Below the pieces are notes generated by a model. That model was not told the DNA's origin and ran no database searches. It saw only the letters and a program-made list of their open reading frames with translations. The position numbers and the translations under genes are program-made. From JACCQS01 sp050999295 (GTDB lineage: Bacteria > Actinomycetota > Actinomycetes > Mycobacteriales > Geodermatophilaceae), in the NCBI GenBank assembly GCA_050999295.1, contig JBPCPI010000138.1, positions 1 to 21,063 on the forward strand: a stretch of DNA of 21,063 nt, read 5' to 3'. Numbering within the stretch: the first letter of the stretch is position 1; each line of letters begins with the position of its first letter. Positions 1 through 7,284 of the stretch are shown here, piece by piece.

Positions 1-210
1 GGTCCGGTGAGCACTCGGTAGGTGGGCAATCCGTCAGGTGGTGTCGTTGCCATAACTTGACATTCTGGCAAGAGGTAGCGGGCCGATGACGGCACCGCCG
101 ATCTGGTTGCAGGGTGCCGCTCATAGGAGTTCAGTAGAAGCCGCGGGACACCTCCCGCCAGACACGCGTTGTGGCCAATGCTGGCCGCACGGGACACAGA
201 AGGCGGGCAC

Positions 211-1221
211 ATGCGACTCCGTCGTACCGCGACCATTCTCTTCTCTGTATTAACCCTCGTCGGGCTGGCCGCCTGCGGTGAGTCAGGCTCCTCCGGCGGG
301 GGTGACGGCGGGGGCGGCGGAACCGAAGCCTCCGGCGATGCCTGTGCGCCGGTCTCCGGCGAAACTGTCGTCCTGCTCGAGGACGACCTCGGGCTGCAGC
401 AGGTCGACAACGTTATCCCGGCCGTCACCACCGCAGCCGCAACCGAGCCGCTCCTGACTGCGCTCAACGCAGTGTCGGCAGCGCTGACCACCGAGGACCT
501 GATCAACCTCAACGCAGCGGTGGATCTGCAGTTCGAGAGCGTGGAGGACACCGCGGCCGCCTATGTTGAGGAGAAGGGCCTGGCGGACGGGCTGTCCGGT
601 GGCAGCGGCAACATCGTCATCGGTGCGGCCGGCTTCACCGAGAACCTGATCCTCGGCCAGATGTACGCCCAGGTGCTCACCGCGGCCGGTTTCACTGCCA
701 CGGTCACCCAGGTGGACAACCGGGAGCTCTACTACCCGGAATTGGTCGCCGGCAACATCCAGGTCGTTCCGGAGTACGTCGGGACGCTGGCCACGTTCAT
801 CAACGCCCAGGTCAACGGCCCGGAAGCCAACGAGTCCGACCCGCCGGCCAGTGGTGATCTCGACGCGACCGTTGCCAACCTGACCACCCTCGGTGAGGGC
901 GTCGGGCTGAGCTTCGGCGAGCCGTCCGAGGCCCAGGACCAGAACGCCTTCGCGGTCACCCAGGAGTTCGCCGATGCCCTCGGGGTCGCCACGTTGTCCG
1001 AGCTCGCCGAAGCCTGCGCGGACGGATCGCTGATCCTCGGCGGCCCGCCGGAGTGCCCGGAGCGCGAGTTCTGCCAACTGGGTCTAGAAGACACTTACGG
1101 CATGAGCTTCGCGAGTGTCGAGGACATAGATATCGGTGCACCCACGGTCGAGGCACTGAAGCAGGGGCAGGTCTCGGTCGGACTGGTGCTCAGCACCGAT
1201 CCGAACCTCGCCAGCGGATAG
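211..1221 (+). CDS. Glycine betaine/osmoprotectant-type ABC transporter substrate-binding lipoprotein, circularly permuted OpuAC domain
   Basis: Predicted extracytoplasmic lipoprotein that captures a quaternary-amine type solute for an ABC importer. I choose ATG 211 because GAAGGCGG lies just upstream and the protein then starts with a lipoprotein signal (MRLRRT..., lipobox LAAC, Cys22) followed by a Ser/Gly linker. Residues after the linker (VVLLEDDLGLQ, then NVIPAV and LTTEDLINLN) match what is normally the C-terminal part of OpuAC proteins. The usual N-terminal part (IVIGAAGFTENLILGQ, ELYYPELVAG, VPEYVGT) comes second. The protein ends in VGLVLSTDPNLASG, which in ordinary family members runs directly into VLEDD. 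The domain is therefore a clean circular permutation. No permease or ATPase gene lies downstream, so partners must be upstream or elsewhere. The substrate is inferred from family only. Confidence 0.9.
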   Translation: MRLRRTATILFSVLTLVGLAACGESGSSGGGDGGGGGTEASGDACAPVSGETVVLLEDDLGLQQVDNVIPAVTTAAATEPLLTALNAVSAALTTEDLINLNAAVDLQFESVEDTAAAYVEEKGLADGLSGGSGNIVIGAAGFTENLILGQMYAQVLTAAGFTATVTQVDNRELYYPELVAGNIQVVPEYVGTLATFINAQVNGPEANESDPPASGDLDATVANLTTLGEGVGLSFGEPSEAQDQNAFAVTQEFADALGVATLSELAEACADGSLILGGPPECPEREFCQLGLEDTYGMSFASVEDIDIGAPTVEALKQGQVSVGLVLSTDPNLASG

Positions 1222-1227
1222 AGCGGC

Positions 1228-1866
1228 TCAGTCGTGCGGCCAGCCGTCCTCGGGGTACTGCTCACCGACCGGTACGTCCACCTCGAGCCGGTTGCCGGCC
1301 TGGGCGAGGGGGCAGACCCAGCGCGGGCTGTAGGCGCAGGACGGGTGGTAGGCGAAGTTGAGGTCCACGACCATGGTTGCGTCCGCCGGAGTGGCCGGTG
1401 AGCGGCCGCCAGCTCCGAGATCGGCCCCCTTCACCGTGTCCAACAGGTAGCGCCCGGCGCCGTACGCACCCCGGCCGGCAGTGGCATCGCGCATCGGGAG
1501 GAACAGCCCTCCGCCGTACTGCGCCAGCCACCACACGTCCAGGGACCCGAGATCACCCAACTGGATGCGCCCGATCCGGTCCATCGTCAGGACTTCGTCG
1601 CCTTGGGTCGCAATGACCAGCCGGGCCGGTTCGGCAACCGGCTGCAACCGCGCGGAGAACCGGTAGGCGGGGTCGTACGGCGCGTACGGCAGGCCCGTGA
1701 AACCGATTCGGGCGGGGGCTTCCAGCGGTGACTCGGGATGCTCGGCGAAGAGCTTGTCGCGGCCCTGCCGCCAAAGGTCGAAGCCCTGCTCAGGCTGCTC
1801 ACAGGCGCGTACCCGCCCGTACAGTTCGGCGACCGCGCGCCGCCATCCCAGGACACTCAGGCTCAC
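1228..1866 (-). CDS. DUF1684 family protein
   Basis: A 212-residue soluble protein of the DUF1684 family, whose biochemical role is not established. The diagnostic C-terminal block is present: VDLNFAYHPSCAYSPRWVCPL followed by NRLEVDVPVGE, with the conserved Asn, Tyr, Pro and two Cys residues. The middle part is beta-rich, as is usual for the family. The start is GTG 1866 (MSLSVLGW), supported by GGGAGG about 8 bases upstream. Its 3' end converges on the permuted binding protein, with only 6 bases between the two stop codons. Its 5' end is divergent from the DUF6779 gene. No signal peptide or membrane segment is visible. Family assignment is firm and function is unknown. Confidence 0.85.
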   Translation of the reverse strand: MSLSVLGWRRAVAELYGRVRACEQPEQGFDLWRQGRDKLFAEHPESPLEAPARIGFTGLPYAPYDPAYRFSARLQPVAEPARLVIATQGDEVLTMDRIGRIQLGDLGSLDVWWLAQYGGGLFLPMRDATAGRGAYGAGRYLLDTVKGADLGAGGRSPATPADATMVVDLNFAYHPSCAYSPRWVCPLAQAGNRLEVDVPVGEQYPEDGWPHD

Positions 1867-1961
1867 TTGGTCGCCTCCCTAGCTGCGCTCCCCGAATCGG
1901 CCCGCTCCGGCCCTCCCGACTCGCTCAAGCCTGCCAGGCTGGCTGAGCACCCGCGTCGCCG

Positions 1962-1967
1962 TACCCT
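1962..1967 (+). promoter_or_regulatory. Candidate -10 element for leaderless DUF6779 transcript
   Basis: TACCCT fits the TAnnnT pattern and ends 7 bases before ATG 1975. No Shine-Dalgarno sequence precedes that ATG. This arrangement suggests a leaderless mRNA, which is common in actinobacteria. No convincing -35 box is visible. Confidence 0.35.
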
Positions 1968-1974
1968 GCTCGGT

Positions 1975-2952
1975 ATGGCAGTGCGCACGGAACGGGGACC
2001 CGCCGCGCTCTCGCCGCTGCGCACAGTCGCCCTGGCCATCGGATTTGGGTGTGCTGTCGTGGCCAGCGTCACCATCTTCGTGACCGAGAACGCCGAGTAC
2101 CTGCGGATCGGGATCGTGATCGCGCTGTGGGGCTTCGTCTTCGCGGCGCTGGCCGCTGGGCGTCGGCAGACCGAGCAGGTGGTAGCAGCCAGCGCCGAAG
2201 TCGAACTGCGCAAGAGCTACGAGGCGGAACTCGAACGCGAGGTGGCCGCACGCCGGGAGTACGAACTGCGGCTTGAGGCCCAACTGCGCCGGGAAGTCCA
2301 GGAGGACTTCACCGCCCAGGTGGGAGCCCTGCACGAGCAGGTGGTCGGGCTCCGGCGTGAACTGTCCGAGCAGTGGGACAGCGAACTCCGCGTCGAACGG
2401 ATGGTCATGCGTACCCAGTCGGTCCGAATGGCTGGCGACCGGCGCGAGTCCCTGGAGCATGCCCCCTACGACCGGGCCGGCATCGACGCCGTCCCTGTGG
2501 AGGCTGCGCCATGGGAGACCGCTGAGCACATCGACGAGGATCGGCACGTCCAGATCGAGGACCCCTGGCCCACGCCGAGCCCCGCCGCATTCGCGAGTCC
2601 CGCTCCCGTGGAAAGCTCCGCCCCGTTCGCGAGCCCCGCCCCGTTCGCGAGCCCCGCCCCAGTGGAAAGCTCCGCCTGGCCGGACGGGGACGGTCCCGGT
2701 ACGACGGAGTTCTCCTTCGTGCCGGGCGGGTCACGCCCCGTGCCCACTGCGCCGGTGCCGACGCTAGCGCGTCCCGATTTCGGCGCCGCGCTGCCGCCGA
2801 GCCCTCCATACGCACCACACAGCACGCCCGAGCCCGACGACGTGCTGACCCGAGTGCTGGCCGAGTCCGGAGCATCCGTCCGAAGCCGGCGCCGCCAGCA
2901 CCGCTACGCGGACGAGGACGACGAGGGGTACCAGCCATGGGATCCGCGGTGA
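1975..2952 (+). CDS. DUF6779-type membrane-anchored coiled-coil protein
   Basis: A 325-residue protein. It has two hydrophobic segments near the N terminus (about residues 16-37 and 41-61, ending ALWGFVFAALAAGR). A charged coiled coil follows to about residue 150, rich in Glu/Arg heptads such as SYEAELEREVAARREYELRL. The C-terminal half is a Pro/Ala/Ser-rich, probably disordered region with short internal repeats. This layout matches actinobacterial DUF6779 proteins, whose role is unknown; a cell-envelope or division-associated scaffold is only a guess. The reading frame is open further upstream to 1738, but that part overlaps the DUF1684 gene antisense and lacks a ribosome site, so ATG 1975 is preferred. 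The stop codon lies inside the left arm of a 19-bp inverted repeat. Confidence 0.75.
   Translation: MAVRTERGPAALSPLRTVALAIGFGCAVVASVTIFVTENAEYLRIGIVIALWGFVFAALAAGRRQTEQVVAASAEVELRKSYEAELEREVAARREYELRLEAQLRREVQEDFTAQVGALHEQVVGLRRELSEQWDSELRVERMVMRTQSVRMAGDRRESLEHAPYDRAGIDAVPVEAAPWETAEHIDEDRHVQIEDPWPTPSPAAFASPAPVESSAPFASPAPFASPAPVESSAWPDGDGPGTTEFSFVPGGSRPVPTAPVPTLARPDFGAALPPSPPYAPHSTPEPDDVLTRVLAESGASVRSRRRQHRYADEDDEGYQPWDPR
2590..2675 (+). repeat. Imperfect coding repeats (FASPAP / VESSA units)
   Basis: The unit TTCGCGAGCCCCGCCCC occurs three times with few changes, and GTGGAAAGCTCCGCC occurs twice. They encode FASPAP and VESSA units in the disordered tail of the DUF6779 protein. The pattern looks like recent slippage or unequal exchange. 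Confidence 0.7.
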
Positions 2953-3019
2953 TCTTGACCTTATTGTCGGTTTCGGGGCCCTCTGCACGGCGTGTCGCCG
3001 CAATAAGGTCAAGATCACC
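2948..3019. repeat. 19-bp perfect inverted repeat between convergent genes (terminator or REP-like element)
   Basis: GGTGATCTTGACCTTATTG at 2948-2966 is exactly inverted at 3001-3019, with a 34-base spacer. The left arm contains the stop codon of the DUF6779 gene, and the right arm ends 34 bases from the nuoD stop. Both genes read toward it, so a bidirectional transcription stop is plausible. The long spacer and lower GC content of the arms are unlike a classical intrinsic terminator and could instead indicate a dispersed palindromic repeat. Confidence 0.75.
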
Positions 3020-3052
3020 AAATCCCCGGCCCGAACTGGCCGGCGGCACGGG

Positions 3053-4216
3053 CTATTTGTCGATGTCGCCCACGACGAAGAACATCGAGCCGAGGATGGC
3101 GACCAGGTCCGGCAGCAGGGCGCCGGGCAGTAACTCGGTCAGCACTTGGACGTTGTTGTACGACGCCGAGCGGAGCTTGCACCGCCATGGGGTCTTCTCC
3201 CCACGGCTGACGATGAAATAACCGTTGAGCCCCAACGGGTTCTCGGTCCACGCATAGGTGTGACCCTCGGGTGCCTTCAGCGTTTTGGGCAGTCGTACGT
3301 TCACCGGCCCGGTCACCGATGCCAGCCGATCCAGGCAGGCATCGGCGAGGTCGAGGGAGGCATAGACCTGGTCGAGCATGCACTCGAACCGGGAGTGGCA
3401 GTCCCCGGCGGTCCGGGTGATCACCCGCAGCGAGTCCTGCAGTTCACCGTAGGCGAGATAGGGCTCGTCGCGGCGAAGGTCGAAGTCCACCCCAGAGGCG
3501 CGGGCCACCGGTCCGCTCACGCCGTACGCGTCGATCTGCTCCGCTGAGAGGACCCCGATCCCGCGGGTACGGGCCAGGAAGATGTCGTTGTTGCGGATCA
3601 GACCGTCGAGGTCGGGCATCCGGCGGCGTACGTCGGCAACTGCCTGGCGGACTCGGCCCGTCCACCCGGCCGGCACCTCCTCCTTGATGCCGCCGACCCG
3701 GTTGAACATGAAATGCATCCGGCCGCCGGCGGCCTCCTCCATCACCGCCTGGATCGTCTCCCGCTCGCGGAAGGCGTAGAAGACCGGGGTGATCGCCCCG
3801 ATCTCCAGCGGATAGGAGCCCAGGAACATCAGGTGGTTGAGCACGCGGTTCAACTCGGCGAGCAGGGTGCGCAGCCATACGGCCCGCTCCGGGACCTCCA
3901 TGCCCAGCATCCGCTCGACGGCCAGGACCACGCCGAGCTCGTTGGAGAAAGCGGAGAGCCAGTCGTGGCGATTGGCCAGCACGATGATCTGGCGGTAGTC
4001 GCGCACTTCGAAGAGCTTCTCCGCGCCGCGGTGCATGTAGCCGACGATGGGTTCGGCGCTGACCACCCGTTCGCCGTCCAGGACCAGCCGAAGCCGCAGC
4101 ACTCCGTGGGTGGACGGGTGCTGCGGTCCGATGTTGAGCGTCATGTCCGTGGTGGGGAACTCGTGCAGCCCGGAGGCTGCATCACCCACCCCGAGCGTGA
4201 CCTCCTCGCGGACCAT
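3053..4216 (-). CDS. nuoD: NADH-quinone oxidoreductase subunit D, solitary NuoD2-type paralogue
   Basis: A 387-residue, full-length 49-kDa-type subunit of respiratory complex I, which helps form the quinone pocket on the cytoplasmic side of the membrane. The hallmark loop GPQHPSTHG (residues 30-38), MELNR-like ELNRVLNHL and the C-terminal FFVVGDID are present. ATG 4216 is chosen because GGGAGG lies upstream; the frame stays open to 4462 but runs into the CGNR gene. His37 aligns with the quinone-contact His38 of Thermus Nqo4. The partner Tyr87 is replaced by Trp86 (RHDWLSAF). No other nuo gene is nearby. From memory, Streptomyces NuoD2 proteins share this HDWLSAFSNELG stretch. Either it joins an alternative complex or it has another partner. 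Confidence 0.92.
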   Translation of the reverse strand: MVREEVTLGVGDAASGLHEFPTTDMTLNIGPQHPSTHGVLRLRLVLDGERVVSAEPIVGYMHRGAEKLFEVRDYRQIIVLANRHDWLSAFSNELGVVLAVERMLGMEVPERAVWLRTLLAELNRVLNHLMFLGSYPLEIGAITPVFYAFRERETIQAVMEEAAGGRMHFMFNRVGGIKEEVPAGWTGRVRQAVADVRRRMPDLDGLIRNNDIFLARTRGIGVLSAEQIDAYGVSGPVARASGVDFDLRRDEPYLAYGELQDSLRVITRTAGDCHSRFECMLDQVYASLDLADACLDRLASVTGPVNVRLPKTLKAPEGHTYAWTENPLGLNGYFIVSRGEKTPWRCKLRSASYNNVQVLTELLPGALLPDLVAILGSMFFVVGDIDK

Positions 4217-4311
4217 CCGCCCATCCTCCCGCTTTCGCGCGTCGTCGGCAGCCCACCTCATGGGCGATCGCCTGGCGGGCCACGGGTGCAGGCTGGAGAT
4301 TTCGTGCCAGC

Positions 4312-4881
4312 TCAGTGACGCTCTTGGCGCTGACGCCAGGCTCGAGATTTCGCCCGGTTGCCGCAGTAGGCCATCTTGCACCACCGGCGTGATCGATTGC
4401 GGGACGTGTCCAGGAAGCCCCATCGGCACTCGGCAGACGCGCACGCCTTCACACGTGGCCAATCGCCACTGAGGCGCGCAACCAGATAGGACGACACAAC
4501 CGTGGCGATGGCCTGGTCAGCGGTTGTACGGCCGCGAGTGATCAGGCTCGGCCAGCCTTGATGATCCCCGAGTTCGACGATCAGCGGCACCGAGCCCAGC
4601 ACGCGCGTGCCTCGGGCGAGGATGTCGCGGTCGTACTCCTGGCCATTGTTCGCGACCGCGAGTTGCCGCAGGGCCTCTCGCAGATCTCGCAGATCCTGCA
4701 GGCGCTGTGGCGCTCGCTGCCTACTTCGCCGCACCTTCGTGGGCTGACCTGGTTCCAGCCACTCCTGCAACCACCCGAAGGAGCGCTCGTCGGCCAGCGC
4801 GTCGTCCTCGTCCGGTAGGTACCGGGTGTTCATGAGGGCCACGAGCCGCTGCGCCTCGGCAGTCCCGCCCGCGGAGGTCAC
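4312..4881 (-). CDS. CGNR zinc-finger / ABATE-domain protein (probable transcriptional regulator)
   Basis: A 189-residue protein with an N-terminal ABATE-like region (RLVALMNTRYLPDEDD, normally involving an LVNT motif). The C-terminal zinc finger has Cys147, Cys152, Cys168 and Cys173, ending in the name-giving CGNRAK. Family members are putative DNA-binding stress or metabolite-responsive regulators; the ligand here is unknown. GTG 4881 is preferred over the longer frame. A -10 hexamer TATAGT (minus strand) ends 7 bases before it, there is no ribosome site, and the longer form would run across the divergent acetyltransferase gene. nuoD follows on the same strand after 95 bases and may be co-transcribed. 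Regulation of the divergent acetyltransferase is a reasonable inference. Confidence 0.85.
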   Translation of the reverse strand: MTSAGGTAEAQRLVALMNTRYLPDEDDALADERSFGWLQEWLEPGQPTKVRRSRQRAPQRLQDLRDLREALRQLAVANNGQEYDRDILARGTRVLGSVPLIVELGDHQGWPSLITRGRTTADQAIATVVSSYLVARLSGDWPRVKACASAECRWGFLDTSRNRSRRWCKMAYCGNRAKSRAWRQRQERH

Positions 4882-4888
4882 AGTAACC

Positions 4889-4896
4889 ACTATAAT
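4889..4896. promoter_or_regulatory. Overlapping divergent -10 elements (ACTATAAT)
   Basis: TATAAT (4891-4896) on the plus strand is a perfect -10 hexamer. The same bases read on the minus strand give TATAGT (4894-4889). They stand out in GC-rich surroundings between two divergent genes. No strong -35 box is seen for either side, although TTGACA occurs at 4900-4905. The two promoters probably exclude each other because RNA polymerase would occupy the same bases. Confidence 0.5.
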
Positions 4897-4935
4897 GGTT
4901 TGACAGGTTACGTGGAAGTGGGCAGGCTGCCGGTC

Positions 4936-5517
4936 GTGAGCAGCCACCCCGATCCCGCGTCGACCCCCTCCGGTCAGCACAACGCCGTGCGTAGCACCCC
5001 GCCGCTGTTGCCCGGCCCACGCCTGCGCCTGCGCCCCGGCGTACCGGCCGACGCCGCGCTCCTGCACCAGATCCGGAACCAGCCCTCGGTCAGTCGGTGG
5101 TGGGGAAGGGCTGATCCTGAGGACGAGATCGCCGCCGAGCTACGCGGGGAGAGCGAGGAGGTGTTCCTCGTGATCGAGGTGGACGGCGAGGTCGCGGGCA
5201 GCATCCAGTACGTGGAGGAGAACGAGCCCGACCACCGGCACGCCGGCATCGACATCTACCTCTCCGATCGGTTCCAGGGGCGAGGCCTCGGTACGGAGGC
5301 CGTCGCCGTGCTCGCGGCGTACCTGATCGACGAGCGCGGTCACCACCGGCTGACGATCGACCCGGCCGTTGCCAACGTCGGCGCCATCCGCTCCTACGAG
5401 AAGGTGGGCTTCCGGCCGGTGGGTGTCATGCGTCAGTACGAGCGGGCACCCGACGGCACCTGGCACGACGGTCTGTTGATGGATCTACTCGCCGCCGAAC
5501 TCATCCGGGCCGGCTGA
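4936..5517 (+). CDS. GNAT family N-acetyltransferase, AAC(6')-like
   Basis: A 193-residue cytoplasmic acetyltransferase that would transfer acetyl from acetyl-CoA to an amine. Visible features are the N-terminal LRLRPGVPADAALLHQIRNQPSV strand-helix, the acetyl-CoA loop FQGRGLGTEAV, and the C-terminal IRSYEKVGFRPVGVMRQYE...WHDGLLMDLL. The combination ERGHHRLTIDP, YEKVGFRPVGVMR and DGTWHDGLLMD resembles aminoglycoside 6'-N-acetyltransferases (AAC(6') group) and their uncharacterised actinobacterial relatives. The start is uncertain: in-frame TTG 4900 and GTG 4912, 4918 and 4936 are possible. I favour 4936, behind a weak GGGCAGG. It shares its promoter region with the CGNR regulator. An aminoglycoside substrate is possible but unproven. 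Confidence 0.88.
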   Translation: MSSHPDPASTPSGQHNAVRSTPPLLPGPRLRLRPGVPADAALLHQIRNQPSVSRWWGRADPEDEIAAELRGESEEVFLVIEVDGEVAGSIQYVEENEPDHRHAGIDIYLSDRFQGRGLGTEAVAVLAAYLIDERGHHRLTIDPAVANVGAIRSYEKVGFRPVGVMRQYERAPDGTWHDGLLMDLLAAELIRAG

Positions 5518-5622
5518 GGTCGACGGCACCTCGCCCCCCCCATTCGCGGCATCCAGGATGATCGCGGAATGGCGATCCGGGCTACCGCGCTCGCTCGCTG
5601 ACCCCGATGACAACGTGGACTG

Positions 5623-5651
5623 TTGACCGCCCTGCATTCCCGCCCTAGCCT
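5623..5651 (+). promoter_or_regulatory. Promoter of the Nramp-like gene
   Basis: TTGACC (5623-5628) and TAGCCT (5646-5651) are separated by 17 bases, a good sigma-70/HrdB-type pair. Transcription from about 5658 would leave a leader of roughly 120 bases before ATG 5778. I recognise no known riboswitch in that leader. The stretch between the acetyltransferase stop and this promoter holds a run of C residues near 5534 and an imperfect dyad near 5542-5570, but nothing convincing. Confidence 0.5.
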
Positions 5652-5777
5652 GCCGGTCGGAGAAGGTTGCGCGGACCGAACTTCATCGCCTGTCGCCTCG
5701 GGAGGCCGGATGGCACATGGCAGAGAGCTCATCGACGCCGCCTGGTCACCACAGCCCACCGAAGGAGTTTGACAATC

Positions 5778-7241
5778 ATGTCCGAGCCTGCAGCAGGTGC
5801 CGAAGGGCGCTCGAACGTCGCGACGGAGATTCCGAGTAAACACGTCGCCCCGGTCGAGTATGCCGACCTACCAGAACCGCTTCCGCTCAAGCAGGTTCTC
5901 GGCCCGAGCGTGTTGCTGCTGGCCGGCGCCATCGGATCCGGTGAGTACGTGCTCTGGCCGTACATCACCTCGCAGGTCGGCCTCACCCTTGTCTGGCTGA
6001 CCCTGCTCGGCGTCTTGACCCAGTACTTCCTCAACATGGAGATCGAGCGCTACACGCTGGCCACTGGAGAGACCGCGGTGACCGGGTTCACCCGACTCTG
6101 GAAGCCGTGGGGCATCTTGTTCGTGATCATGACGATCGTGCCGTGGGCGTGGCCGGGGTGGGCGACCGGGGGCACGACGACGCTGAGTTTCGCGTTCGGA
6201 TTCTCCGCGGACTCGATCCCGTACATCACGATCGGCGTCCTCATCCTCATCGGCATCGTGCTGACCATGTCACCGGTGGTCTATCGGACGGTGGAGAAGA
6301 TCCAGTTCTTCATGGTCGGGCTGATCGTGCTCTTCATTGTCTACGCGATGCTGTTCCTGCTCGGGTTCGACGGGTACGCAGCACTCGGCCGCGGGTTCGT
6401 CGAGGTGGGCGAGATCCCGGACAGCATCTCGAAAATCGGAGCCGCGACCCTGCTCGGCGCCATCGCGTTCGCCGGAGCCGGCGGGGCGCTCAACCTGGTG
6501 CAGTCCAACTGGGTACGGGACAAGGGTCTCGGGATGGGTTCTCGGCTGCCGAAGATCGTGTCGCCGTTCACCGGTGAAGAGATCGCGGCGCCGACCACGG
6601 GCTTCTTCTTCCGCCGCGACGAGGCGAACATGCGCCGCTGGAAGGGATGGTGGAAGGTCGCCGACCGCGAGCAGTTCTCGACGTTCTTCGTCATCGGCGC
6701 GATCACCCTGTTCGTGTTCATGGCCCTGACCTACGTCACGGTCGGTACGGGCGGTGCAGCGGCGAGCTTCGACTTCATCCAGCTGCAAGGTGAAGCACTC
6801 CAAGACAAGCAGGGTGCCTGGCTGGGCACCACATTCTGGCTGATCGGGACCGTGGTGCTGTTCTCGACGAACCTGGCCGTGCTGGACATGGTGGGGCGGG
6901 TCACGGCGGACGTACTCAAGACCGGCCCGCTGCGGGACAGCGAGAAGTGGACCGAGAGCCGGCTCTACTTCATCACGGTCTGGACCGAGATCGTCTTCGG
7001 ATCGGTGATCCTGCTCTCCGGTGTCACCCAGCCGATCGTGCTGCTGGTCATCGCCTCGTCGCTGAACGGCCTGGTCATGTTCGTGTACTCCATCCTGCTG
7101 ATCCAGCTCAACCGCGGCGTGCTGCCACGCGAGATCGGGCTCAGGGGTGGTCGGCTGGTCGTCCTCGGCTGGGCCGTACTTTTCTATGGCGGGTTCTCCA
7201 TCGTGCTGCTTATCGACCAGGCGAAAACGCTGTTCGGGTAG
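5778..7241 (+). CDS. Nramp-superfamily (divergent) membrane transporter
   Basis: A 487-residue polytopic membrane protein with about eleven hydrophobic segments. Its start at ATG 5778 is supported by GAAGGAG ten bases upstream. The overall pattern (LGPSVLLLAGAIGSGEYVLWP in helix 1, VVYRTVEKIQFFMVGLI, FSTNLAVLDMVGRVTAD) places it in the Nramp fold group. The canonical helix-1 DPGN metal motif is replaced by GSGE (residues 53-56). Helix 6 reads AIAFAGAGGALNL, without the usual Met-Pro-His. A hydrophilic insertion of about 60 residues (247-308) separates helices 6 and 7. It is therefore unlikely to transport Mn/Fe in the classical way, and the substrate is unknown. The HAD hydrolase gene follows after 43 bases and is probably co-transcribed. 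Confidence 0.88.
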   Translation: MSEPAAGAEGRSNVATEIPSKHVAPVEYADLPEPLPLKQVLGPSVLLLAGAIGSGEYVLWPYITSQVGLTLVWLTLLGVLTQYFLNMEIERYTLATGETAVTGFTRLWKPWGILFVIMTIVPWAWPGWATGGTTTLSFAFGFSADSIPYITIGVLILIGIVLTMSPVVYRTVEKIQFFMVGLIVLFIVYAMLFLLGFDGYAALGRGFVEVGEIPDSISKIGAATLLGAIAFAGAGGALNLVQSNWVRDKGLGMGSRLPKIVSPFTGEEIAAPTTGFFFRRDEANMRRWKGWWKVADREQFSTFFVIGAITLFVFMALTYVTVGTGGAAASFDFIQLQGEALQDKQGAWLGTTFWLIGTVVLFSTNLAVLDMVGRVTADVLKTGPLRDSEKWTESRLYFITVWTEIVFGSVILLSGVTQPIVLLVIASSLNGLVMFVYSILLIQLNRGVLPREIGLRGGRLVVLGWAVLFYGGFSIVLLIDQAKTLFG

Positions 7242-7284
7242 CCCAGCAGCGCGCCGGTCCACGCATGTTCGAGAGGGCTGCAAT

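Noticed and set aside
57..62. TTGACA upstream of the first gene as a -35 box
   Set aside because: No acceptable -10 hexamer at 16-18 bases and it is about 150 bases from the start; left unannotated. Positions 1-210 otherwise show nothing I can name.
283..1077. 264-residue minus-strand open frame opposite the betaine-binding protein gene
   Set aside because: It mirrors a well-supported gene, shows no recognisable domain and is a normal by-product of high-GC third-position bias.
1738..1974. N-terminal extension of the DUF6779 protein in the same frame
   Set aside because: It runs antisense through the start of the DUF1684 gene, lacks a ribosome site and adds a low-complexity segment before the membrane helices.
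2590..2675. CRISPR-like repeat reading of the short repeats
   Set aside because: Units are contiguous, in frame and encode Pro/Ala/Ser segments; there are no unique spacers.
5658..5777. Possible riboswitch in the 120-base leader of the Nramp-like gene
   Set aside because: I could not match the leader to any known metal, guanidine or nucleotide riboswitch core; only weak short stems are visible.
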